DNA from: Pseudomonadota bacterium
GTDB lineage: Bacteria > Pseudomonadota > Alphaproteobacteria > Acetobacterales > Acetobacteraceae
NCBI GenBank assembly: GCA_021807465.1
Contig: JAKBCX010000002.1
Location: 6,828 to 17,459, forward strand
DNA length: 10,632 bases
Direction of reading: 5' to 3'
The position numbers and the translations under genes were made by a program. Positions 1-5,261 of this stretch are shown one piece after another (within the stretch, counting starts at the first letter, position 1; each line of letters begins with the position of its first letter). The notes under the pieces are model-generated. The model did not search any database. It was not told the DNA's origin and saw only the letters and a program-made list of their open reading frames with translations.

Positions 1-132
1 GCGCGGCTGGAGCGCGTGCTGTGGAACGACCCTGCCTCCGGCGTGTGGCGCCACGCCGATGCGGGGTATGAGACAGCCATAGAATGCGCACGCGCGCACG
101 GGCTGAAATTGCCGCGTATACTCGGCAATTAA
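1..132 (+). CDS. hutU: Urocanate hydratase, C-terminal end (5' cut by window)
   Basis: Frame 1 is open from the first base to the TAA at 130-132, giving 43 residues. The peptide contains [20 protein letters not shown] followed by a short tail ending LPRILGN; this closely resembles the conserved C-terminus of urocanate hydratase. The family enzyme is a cytoplasmic, NAD-dependent hydratase that converts urocanate to imidazolonepropionate, the second step of histidine degradation. No catalytic residues can be judged because the body of the gene lies upstream of the window. The call is supported by hutD directly downstream on the same strand and by hutC facing them. The reading frame is intact and the stop is normal, so there is no sign of decay in the visible part. 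Confidence 0.88.
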   Translation, partial: ARLERVLWNDPASGVWRHADAGYETAIECARAHGLKLPRILGN

Positions 133-137
133 GCGCG

Positions 138-665
138 GTGGCCGTGGTTTTCCGCAGGGCCGCGCGCCGCTTTGTACCGTGGAAGAATGGCGGCGGGCGC
201 ACGGCGGAAATTCTGACCTCGCCCGCCGGCGCGGGGCTGGATGATTTCGCATGGCGGATTAGCACGGCGGAGGTGGCCGCCTCTGGCCCGTTCTCGCTCT
301 TTCCCGGCGTGCAGCGCTGCCTAGCGGTGATCGAGGGTGGCAGCCTGCGCCTTGGTTTCGCCGATGGCACGCTGCTTGAGGTAAGTCCTGGTTCTGCCCC
401 TGCATATTTTCCGGGTGATGTGCCGTGCTCATGCGAATTACGTGGTGCGCCGGTACTGGACCTGAATGTGATGGTGCGCCCGCCATGGCGGGCCACGGTC
501 CGCCCGCTGAATGGCGCCGGAACAGGCGCGGCTCCCGTGCACAAGCGCTTTCTGTTCATGCTGGAAGATATGCCGGGGCTTGGCTTGGAACATTACGACT
601 TGCTTGACATCTCTACGCAGCCCGCGCGCCTTTCAGGCCATGCCCTGCTGATCGAGATTTTTTGA
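138..665 (+). CDS. hutD: HutD-family cupin protein of histidine utilisation
   Basis: The protein contains FVPWKNGGGRTAEILTSP near its N-terminus, the hallmark of the HutD/Ves family, followed by FAWRISTAEVAASGPFSLFPG and a long beta-rich region typical of these small bicupin-fold proteins. HutD has no proven enzymatic activity; in pseudomonads it is thought to limit excessive hut expression, perhaps by binding a pathway intermediate. It acts in the cytoplasm. The frame runs back to an ATG at 84, but that would overlap hutU by 49 bp and add residues that homologues lack. I prefer the GTG at 138, just after the hutU stop (175 residues, family about 190); GTG at 144 is equally possible and no start has a convincing ribosome binding site. 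The gene is almost certainly translated from the hutU transcript. Confidence 0.82.
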   Translation: MAVVFRRAARRFVPWKNGGGRTAEILTSPAGAGLDDFAWRISTAEVAASGPFSLFPGVQRCLAVIEGGSLRLGFADGTLLEVSPGSAPAYFPGDVPCSCELRGAPVLDLNVMVRPPWRATVRPLNGAGTGAAPVHKRFLFMLEDMPGLGLEHYDLLDISTQPARLSGHALLIEIF

Positions 666-683
666 AGGGCGGCCCGGCTTTAC

Positions 684-720
684 GCGCTCGAACGAGTCGC
701 AGGCTAAGATTTTGCAATCT
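684..720. other. Two small hairpins in the hutD/hutC convergent gap
   Basis: The 56-bp gap between the convergent stops of hutD and hutC holds two small inverted repeats. GCGCTCG (684-690) pairs with CGAG-t-CGC (693-700) around an AA loop with one bulge, and AGATT (707-711) pairs with AATCT (716-720) around TTGC. Neither is followed by a U-rich run on either strand, so they are at best weak or Rho-assisted transcription ends for the two converging transcripts. Confidence 0.25.
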
Positions 721-721
721 C

Positions 722-1459
722 CTACAACTTTGGTTGCGGTGTGAACTCTGCAACCAGCTGGTGCGCCTCGCCAGGGTAGAGCAGCCGCACATGCGTCACC
801 CAATTCTGCTCGATGCTGGTTTTTCGCAGCACTTCCAGGCAGGCCGCACCCACGGGCAGCTCCAGCAGCTTTGCCTCCCGCCCCAGGCAATTAACCGCGC
901 GGATACGGTGGCTTGCCCGGCTGAACGGCATGGATTTCAAAAGCCATTGCCCTGGCACGGTCGTTTTCAAATCAACTGTCAATATTTCCGGTACAACAGC
1001 AATGTTCACGGCACGCATCTCATAGCAGAACGGTTCCCCCCGGGCGGCGTGCATACCGGTGAGGAACAGCACATCCTTGTCGCGCCACTCGCCGCCGAGG
1101 TCAAGCAAACGATGTTCACTTTCGCTCAAAGGCCGTTGCTGTGCCTTAAACAAATGCCATTCGTAGCTTTGGCCAAGGGCCGCCACCTCTTGCGCAATAT
1201 CGTTGATCGCCATCACCGCGGATTGCACGCGCGGCTGTGCCACGACAGTGCCGCTGCGCCGCCGGCGCACCATGAATCCCTCGCGCGATAACTGGGCCAG
1301 AACCTTGTTCATGGTCATGCGCGAAACGCCATAAGACTCCGCGAGATCGGTCTCCTTCGGCAATTGCCGCCCCGGTTCCCACTGCCCGCTGAGGATGCGC
1401 TGGCGCATATCTTCCGTAATGCGGGCGTGATGGGTTTCAACAGGCTTCGTCTCAGACAT
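722..1459 (-). CDS. hutC: Histidine utilisation repressor HutC (GntR family, UTRA domain)
   Basis: This 245-residue protein has the usual HutC length (about 245-250). Residues 10-75 form a GntR winged helix-turn-helix, with GRQLPKETDLAESYGVSRMT covering the recognition region and RRRRSGTVV the wing. Residues about 90-240 match the UTRA ligand-binding domain. HutC homologues repress hut genes and are released by urocanate. The start ATG at 1457-1459 is chosen because it has AGAGAG seven bases upstream; in-frame ATGs at 1477 and 1537 lack such a site and add residues not typical of the family. The gene converges on hutU-hutD, and its 5' end faces an insertion sequence. A promoter and HutC-like operator lie 90-120 bp upstream, suggesting autorepression. 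The partner gene that would normally lie divergent from hutC is not there. Confidence 0.92.
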   Translation of the reverse strand: MSETKPVETHHARITEDMRQRILSGQWEPGRQLPKETDLAESYGVSRMTMNKVLAQLSREGFMVRRRRSGTVVAQPRVQSAVMAINDIAQEVAALGQSYEWHLFKAQQRPLSESEHRLLDLGGEWRDKDVLFLTGMHAARGEPFCYEMRAVNIAVVPEILTVDLKTTVPGQWLLKSMPFSRASHRIRAVNCLGREAKLLELPVGAACLEVLRKTSIEQNWVTHVRLLYPGEAHQLVAEFTPQPKL

Positions 1460-1546
1460 CGAACTCTCTTTTGCCATCGTGCCGCGCACGCCACACCTTT
1501 GTTCCAGCCCTGCCGCCGCAACCAGGAGGCGCGGCAAGACATTTTA

Positions 1547-1576
1547 TGTATATAACCAGCTTGCGTGTAGTCTCAA
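1547..1576 (-). promoter_or_regulatory. hutC promoter overlapped by HutC-like operator
   Basis: On the minus strand TTGAGA (1571-1576, 5/6 to the sigma70 -35 consensus) is followed after 16 bp by TATATA (1549-1554, 4/6 to -10). The -10 overlaps TGTATATAAC (1547-1556), which matches 8 of 10 positions of TGTATATACA, a form of the TGTA-N2-TACA operator described for HutC in Pseudomonas. Repressor bound here would cover the -10 box. The predicted transcript begins near 1541 and has a leader of about 80 nt. The nearest IS end is 25 bp upstream of the -35, so the core promoter survives the insertion. Confidence 0.5.
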
Positions 1577-1601
1577 TGAGTTTTCGAGCCGCGGCCAGAA
1601 C

Positions 1602-1618
1602 TGGGCGGTAATCCCCCC
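1602..1618 (+). repeat. Left terminal inverted repeat of the IS
   Basis: TGGGCGGTAATCCCCCC begins with the TG of IS3-family ends and matches the right end at 15 of 17 positions; the two mismatches are at positions 4 and 5 from the tip. The inner 12 bases (GGTAATCCCCCC) are identical. Confidence 0.85.
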
Positions 1619-1676
1619 TGCAATTAAATGGATTGATAAGTAGAGTTTTCTCGGCATTCTGCACGAGGAGATTTTC

Positions 1677-1940
1677 ATGAAGACGTCGCGATATAGCGAA
1701 GGGCAGATCCTTGCGATTTTGCGCCAGGCTGAGGGTGGTGTGCCGGTTGCGGAGCTTTGCCGTGAGCACGGCATGAGTGACGCGTCATTCTACAAGTGGC
1801 GCGCCAAATATGGCGGGATGGACGCCTTGATGGTGTCGCAGATGAAGGCGATTGAGGATGAGAACCGGCGGCTGAAGAAGATGTTTGCCGAGCTGAGCAT
1901 GCAGAACGAGCTGCTCAAGGAGGCATTGGGAAAAAAATAG
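1677..1940 (+). CDS. IS3-family OrfA (transposase DNA-binding subunit)
   Basis: This 87-residue protein is full length for an IS3 OrfA. Residues 1-50 form the helix-turn-helix of the HTH_Tnp_1 type (MKTSRYSEGQILAILRQAE, then VAELCREHGMSDASFYKWR), which binds the terminal repeats. Residues about 56-87 form a heptad-repeat helix (MKAIEDENRRLKKMFAELS), the leucine zipper used for OrfA/OrfAB multimerisation. The start ATG has GAGGAG about seven bases upstream (1665-1670). The frame is intact and ends in TAG at 1938-1940 immediately after a run of seven A. In this family OrfA alone moderates transposition and the frameshifted OrfAB fusion is the active transposase; here only OrfA should be functional because orfB is broken. 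Confidence 0.93.
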   Translation: MKTSRYSEGQILAILRQAEGGVPVAELCREHGMSDASFYKWRAKYGGMDALMVSQMKAIEDENRRLKKMFAELSMQNELLKEALGKK

Positions 1941-1970
1941 CGCGGCCATCTCAACGCCGCGAGATGGCCG
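1931..1970 (+). promoter_or_regulatory. Programmed -1 frameshift signal (A7 plus stem-loop)
   Basis: The slippery heptamer A AAA AAA (1931-1937) is in the correct register at the end of orfA, directly before its TAG. Five bases after it begins a perfect 10-bp stem, CGGCCATCTC (1943-1952) with GAGATGGCCG (1961-1970), around an 8-base loop. A -1 slip moves the ribosome into frame 2, reading KIARPSQRREMAETAV into OrfB. This is the standard IS3 recoding arrangement. The possible OrfB start ATG (1964) lies inside the 3' arm of the stem. Confidence 0.85.
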
Positions 1971-2763
1971 AAACGGCGGTGGCGAGGCGCGGGGTCAGCA
2001 TTGCACTGGCCTGCCGGACGTTTGGCGTGAGCGAGACGTGTTATCGCTATGCGCCGAAGCTGGTTGGCGAGAATGAGGAGATCGCTGATCTGCTGGTGGG
2101 GTTGACGAACGCCGAGCGGAACTGGGGTTTTGGCCTGTGCTTTTTGTATTTGCGCAATGTTCAGGGCGCCGGTGGAACCACAAACGGGTCTATCGCATCT
2201 ACCGTGAGTTGGAGCTGAACCTGCGCATTAAGCCCCGCAAGCGGCTGCGCCGGGACAAGCCTGACGTCTTGGCCGTTCCCGCGGCGCCGAACGTCTCATG
2301 GTCGATGGATTTCATGGCGGACCACCTGGAGGATGGCCGCGCCTTCCGGCTGCTGAATGTGCTGGACGACTTCAACCGCGAGGGCTTGGGCATTGAGGTT
2401 GATTTTTCACTGCCGGCCGAGCGCGTGATCCGCAGTTTGAACCGGATCATCGAATGGCGTGGCAAGCCCGTGAGCATTCGCGTCGACAATGGCCCTGAAT
2501 ATATCAGCGGAAAGTTGCTAGCATGGGCTGAAAAGTTGCAGATCAACATCTGCCACATTCAACCTGGCAAACCCCAGCAGAACGCCTATGTCGAGCGCTA
2601 TAACAGGACCGTACGACATGAATGGCTGGATCAGAATGTCATCGGTAGCATTGAGGAGGCCCAAAACGACGCCACGAAATGGCTCTGGACATATAACAAT
2701 GAGCGCCCGAATATGGGCATCGGCGGGATCACACCCGCCCAGAAACTGAAACGCGCCGCGTGA
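1934..2763 (+). pseudogene. IS3-family OrfB transposase (rve/DDE), frameshifted
   Basis: Frame 2 encodes the N-terminal third, from the recoding site through GVSETCYRY and [20 protein letters not shown] to LRNVQG near 2166. The family then continues with [20 protein letters not shown], but here that lies in frame 1 from 2173. The switch fits loss of one base between about 2166 and 2173. The second part keeps the retroviral-integrase core: first Asp in WSMDFMAD, second Asp in [10 protein letters not shown], and Glu in [16 protein letters not shown], ending in a normal C-terminus ([11 protein letters not shown]). All three catalytic residues lie after the break, but the fragment lacks the N-terminal region and its own initiation signal (only an ATG at 2137 without a clear ribosome binding site). 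Apart from this break the sequence looks undecayed, so the mutation is probably recent, unless it is a sequencing error. Confidence 0.88.
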
Positions 2764-2777
2764 ATTCTACGGCCAAG

Positions 2778-2794
2778 CCCCGTTAAAAACGGGG
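2778..2794. other. Perfect stem-loop near the IS right end
   Basis: CCCCGTT (2778-2784) and AACGGGG (2788-2794) form a perfect 7-bp stem with an AAA loop, 14 bases after the orfB stop and running into the right terminal repeat. No T run follows, so it is not a standard intrinsic terminator. It may limit transcription or translation through the IS end, or simply reflect the G-rich end facing a C-rich subterminal stretch. Confidence 0.55.
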
Positions 2795-2807
2795 GGATTA
2801 CCATCCA
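2791..2807 (-). repeat. Right terminal inverted repeat of the IS
   Basis: Read on the minus strand this is TGGATGGTAATCCCCCC, 15 of 17 identical to the left end, finishing in CA on the plus strand at 2806-2807. The bases beyond it (tct or tctc) do not repeat those before the left end (aac or gaac). Confidence 0.85.
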
Positions 2808-2848
2808 TCTCTCTTCCCCAAATTTTCGCGCCCGGCTAAGCCGGAGGT

Positions 2849-4462
2849 ATGAAGCCCGGTCATCTTGCCTGCATCCTGCTGAGCCTGTTCTCGCTTTACG
2901 CCTGGTATAGCCTCAACCGCCCGCAGGCGGGGGATGTGACCATGCCGCCGGGCAAGTTCAACTCGCTTTCCTACACACCCTACCGTAATGGCCAGGGTCC
3001 GATGGACAAGGGCTTTCCCAGCCCGGCCGATATTTCGCAGGATTTGGCCCTTATCGCCCATGAAGCGGACGGCATACGCACCTATGCCGCGCTGGAAGGC
3101 ACGCCGGCGCAAACCGCCGCGCGGCTGGCCGCGCACCAGGACATAGCCTCGCTGGCCAAGAAGGCGGGGCTGAAAATGTGGCTCGGCATCTGGCTTGGCC
3201 CCGATGCGGCGCGTAACCGCGCGGAAATGGCGGCCGGCATAGCCGAGGCCAATGCCCACCCCCATACGGTAACGCGCGTGGTTGTGGGCAACGAGGTGCT
3301 GCTGCGCCGCGACCTTTCAGTGAATGACCTGACGGCGGACATAGATTACGTGCGCGCGCGGGTGAAACAGCCCGTGGCCTATGCCGATGTGACTGATTTC
3401 TGGCGCAAATACCCGCAAGTGGCGCCGCATGTGGATGTGGTGATGATCCATGTGCTGCCCTATTGGGAGAACCACCCGATGGGGGTGAGCCAGGCGCTGG
3501 CCAGCATCGATTCCACCATTACCGAATTCAAAACGCTATTCCCCGGCAAGCGGATTTCCATTGGCGAGACAGGCTGGCCCTCGCGCGGGCGCTGGCGCGG
3601 GCCGGCCGCCCCTTCACGCGTGAACGAGGCCGTGTATCTGCGCCGCTTCGCCACGCTCGCGGCCAAGGATGGGGTGGATTACAATATTATCGAGGCCTTC
3701 GACCAGGCTTGGAAATACCAGCAGGAAGGCGTGGCCGGGGCCAACTGGGGCATATGGACGGCGCAGCGCGAGCTGAAATTCCCGCTGGAAGGCCCGGTGA
3801 TGGAGCACCCCTACTGGCCGCGCTACGCGGCGCTGGGCGTGGTGGTGAGCATCGCGCTGTTTACCATGGCGGGTATGCGTAACCTGCGCCTGGCTTTGCC
3901 CGCCTTTGCGCTGGGCAATGCGTTTTCCTTCGCCTGCCTGGGCACGCTGCCGCTGCTTTACGATAAATGGCAGGTTTTATGCGCGCTGGTGAACTTGCCG
4001 CTGCAACTCGCCTTCGCCGTGCTGGCCCTGCGCCGCGCCGGAGCACTGCTGGCCGGGCAGGCTTTGCCCCCGGCGCAGAATGGCGCCGCCGTGCTGGCCC
4101 GGCTGCGCGCCTTCCGCCTGCCGCTTGGTTATGACGGGCTGTGGTTTATCTTCCTGGCCAGCGCCGCCGTGTCCGAGGCGCTGCTGGTGTTCAACGGGCG
4201 CTATCTCGATGCGCCAATGCCGGCCTTCATTATCCCCGTCATCGCCGCGCTAATGCGGCTATGGAGCAGGGACAAACCCCAGAACATGGGCTGGGAGGAG
4301 TTGCTGGCCAGCTTCGCACTGGCCATATTGGCACTGGCGGATTTGCTGATGGAAGGCGCGCAGAATCTCGATTTCGTGGCCTGGAACGCGGGCGCGCTGC
4401 TGCTGGCCGCGCCCTGTATTCTGGCCGCCGAGGCCAAAAAGGGGCGGCGGGGCGTATCTTAA
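2849..4462 (+). CDS. Membrane-anchored GH17 beta-1,3-glucanase / glucan transglycosylase
   Basis: The 537-residue protein starts with an uncleaved signal anchor (residues about 5-22), followed by a GH17 (beta/alpha)8 barrel to about residue 320. VVVGNE places the general acid/base at Glu149, and ISIGETGWPS the nucleophile at Glu240; both motifs are intact. About seven hydrophobic segments follow (roughly 327-345, 348-370, 374-394, 430-448, 456-472, 484-502, 509-527). Bacterial GH17 proteins of this type hydrolyse or rearrange beta-1,3-glucans in the periplasm, often beside a GT2 glucan synthase; no GT2 domain is present here, so the substrate is inferred. The ATG at 2849 is the only workable start (in-frame TAA at 2837); its GGAGG lies only one base away, unusually close. 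It lies 41 bp from the IS end and its stop overlaps that of puuR. Confidence 0.85.
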   Translation: MKPGHLACILLSLFSLYAWYSLNRPQAGDVTMPPGKFNSLSYTPYRNGQGPMDKGFPSPADISQDLALIAHEADGIRTYAALEGTPAQTAARLAAHQDIASLAKKAGLKMWLGIWLGPDAARNRAEMAAGIAEANAHPHTVTRVVVGNEVLLRRDLSVNDLTADIDYVRARVKQPVAYADVTDFWRKYPQVAPHVDVVMIHVLPYWENHPMGVSQALASIDSTITEFKTLFPGKRISIGETGWPSRGRWRGPAAPSRVNEAVYLRRFATLAAKDGVDYNIIEAFDQAWKYQQEGVAGANWGIWTAQRELKFPLEGPVMEHPYWPRYAALGVVVSIALFTMAGMRNLRLALPAFALGNAFSFACLGTLPLLYDKWQVLCALVNLPLQLAFAVLALRRAGALLAGQALPPAQNGAAVLARLRAFRLPLGYDGLWFIFLASAAVSEALLVFNGRYLDAPMPAFIIPVIAALMRLWSRDKPQNMGWEELLASFALAILALADLLMEGAQNLDFVAWNAGALLLAAPCILAAEAKKGRRGVS

Positions 4463-5037
4463 AATGAAGGTGGAGAGACGGCGCTGATCAGCACGCAGGG
4501 CTCGCTGCCCTGGTTGCGGAAACGGTGCGGGATGTCTGAGCGGAAGTAATAGGCATCGCCCGGGTTGAGCTGGCGCTCCTGCACCCCCACGGTAATGGTA
4601 ATGCTGCCCGAGATGACGACACCGCATTCCTCTCCGGCATGGCGCAGCATGGCATCGCCCGTATCGGCGCCGGGCTGGTAGGTCTCGCGCAGCATTTGCA
4701 AGGCGCGGTCCTTAAGCTGGCGCCCCACCATGCGCATGGAAATGGTGTGGTCGTAGGAAATCTCGGTCAGCTCGTTATCCGCGAAAAACACGTTATCGGA
4801 GGGCGAGAAATCCAGCGTGAAGAAATCGGCCAGGGAGAGCGGAATGCCGTCCAGGATTTTCTTCAGGCTGGAAATGGAGGGCGAGACGCGGTTCTGCTCG
4901 ATGAGCGAGATCGCCCCGTTCGTCACCCCCGCGCGGCGTGCCAGCTCGCGCTGCGTCAGGCCAAAAATCTGCCTGACCAGCTTCAGCCTTGTGCCGATAT
5001 CTTCCGTGCCGTCTACAGTTTCTAGGGCTGCCGACAT
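4459..5037 (-). CDS. puuR: PuuR-type transcriptional repressor (XRE HTH plus cupin)
   Basis: The 192-residue protein has an XRE/Cro-type helix-turn-helix at residues about 14-70 (LTQRELARRAGVTNGAISLI, then SPSISSLKKIL) and a C-terminal cupin at about 110-190 (HAGEECGVVISGSITITV, NPGDAYYFRSDIPHRF). This is the architecture and length of E. coli PuuR (about 185 residues), a repressor of putrescine import and gamma-glutamylputrescine catabolism that is relieved by putrescine. AAGGAG lies three bases before the ATG at 5035-5037. The gene is divergent from the transporter operon, with a gene-free 224-bp control region between them, and puuA is the last gene of that block, which supports polyamine control over other XRE-cupin roles. 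Its TAA overlaps the GH17 stop in the palindrome TTAA. Confidence 0.85.
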   Translation of the reverse strand: MSAALETVDGTEDIGTRLKLVRQIFGLTQRELARRAGVTNGAISLIEQNRVSPSISSLKKILDGIPLSLADFFTLDFSPSDNVFFADNELTEISYDHTISMRMVGRQLKDRALQMLRETYQPGADTGDAMLRHAGEECGVVISGSITITVGVQERQLNPGDAYYFRSDIPHRFRNQGSEPCVLISAVSPPSF

Positions 5038-5261
5038 ATTCTCCTTGCTTCCAACCGTTTAGGATTATTGACAAAGCCATAGAGCTTGGGGCAATGGCTG
5101 TAAAGAAATACATATAAAATGGAAAAATCAAACTAATTATTCTTGACGGCCATCCGCCGTTGGGCAACAAATAACCTAACCCAAACCATAACGGGGATTT
5201 GCGTGCTGTGGACAGAAACGCCGCCTAAGTCAGACCTCTCCTTCTATAACGGGGGCGCCGC
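5038..5261. promoter_or_regulatory. Divergent puuR / polyamine transporter control region
   Basis: This 224-bp gap has no gene and is AT-rich at 5099-5143, unlike its surroundings. On the plus strand it contains TTGACA (5068-5073) and TTGACG (5143-5148), both plausible -35 hexamers, but no strong -10 at ideal spacing. A perfect inverted repeat ACGGC-catcc-GCCGT spans 5146-5160 and touches the second hexamer; GCCAT (5076-5080) and ATGGC (5094-5098) form a wider one. ATAACGGGG occurs twice (5188-5196 and 5246-5254). The stretch 5111-5125 matches 10 of 15 positions of the E. coli PuuR box as I recall it. Promoters for both directions and a PuuR operator are expected here; exact sites are not settled. 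Confidence 0.5.

Larger units (their letters stand above)
1602..2807 (+). mobile_element. IS3-family insertion sequence, 1206 bp, transposase frameshifted
   Basis: The element has terminal inverted repeats TGGGCGGTAATCCCCCC (1602-1618) and, read inward from the right end, TGGATGGTAATCCCCCC (2807-2791): 15 of 17 positions agree, and the ends are the TG...CA usual for IS3 elements. It encodes an 87-residue OrfA and a DDE-type OrfB in the -1 frame, the classic IS3 arrangement; protein style suggests the IS407/IS51-like branch, which I cannot confirm. Length is normal for the family. OrfB carries an internal frameshift, so the copy should not transpose without help. Flanking bases (gaac to the left, tctc to the right) are not a duplication, unlike a simple 3-4 bp IS3 insertion. 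Left lies the hutC promoter, right a GH17 gene. Confidence 0.9.

Noticed and set aside
84-137. Upstream ATG at 84 as the start of hutD
   Set aside because: It would overlap hutU by 49 bp and add 18 residues not typical of HutD proteins; kept only as an alternative.
662-1291. Plus-strand open frame (209 codons) opposite hutC
   Set aside because: Starts at a TTG inside the hutD end and runs antisense to the conserved hutC gene; no domain is recognisable.
1607-2802. Shorter IS boundaries at the 12-bp perfect repeat GGTAATCCCCCC
   Set aside because: Extending by five bases on each side gives 15/17 matching repeats and the TG...CA tips expected of IS3 elements.
5245-5250. TATAAC just before the ATPase start as a -10 box
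   Set aside because: A start about seven bases downstream would give a nearly leaderless mRNA lacking the GGGGG ribosome binding site, and no -35 lies at proper distance.
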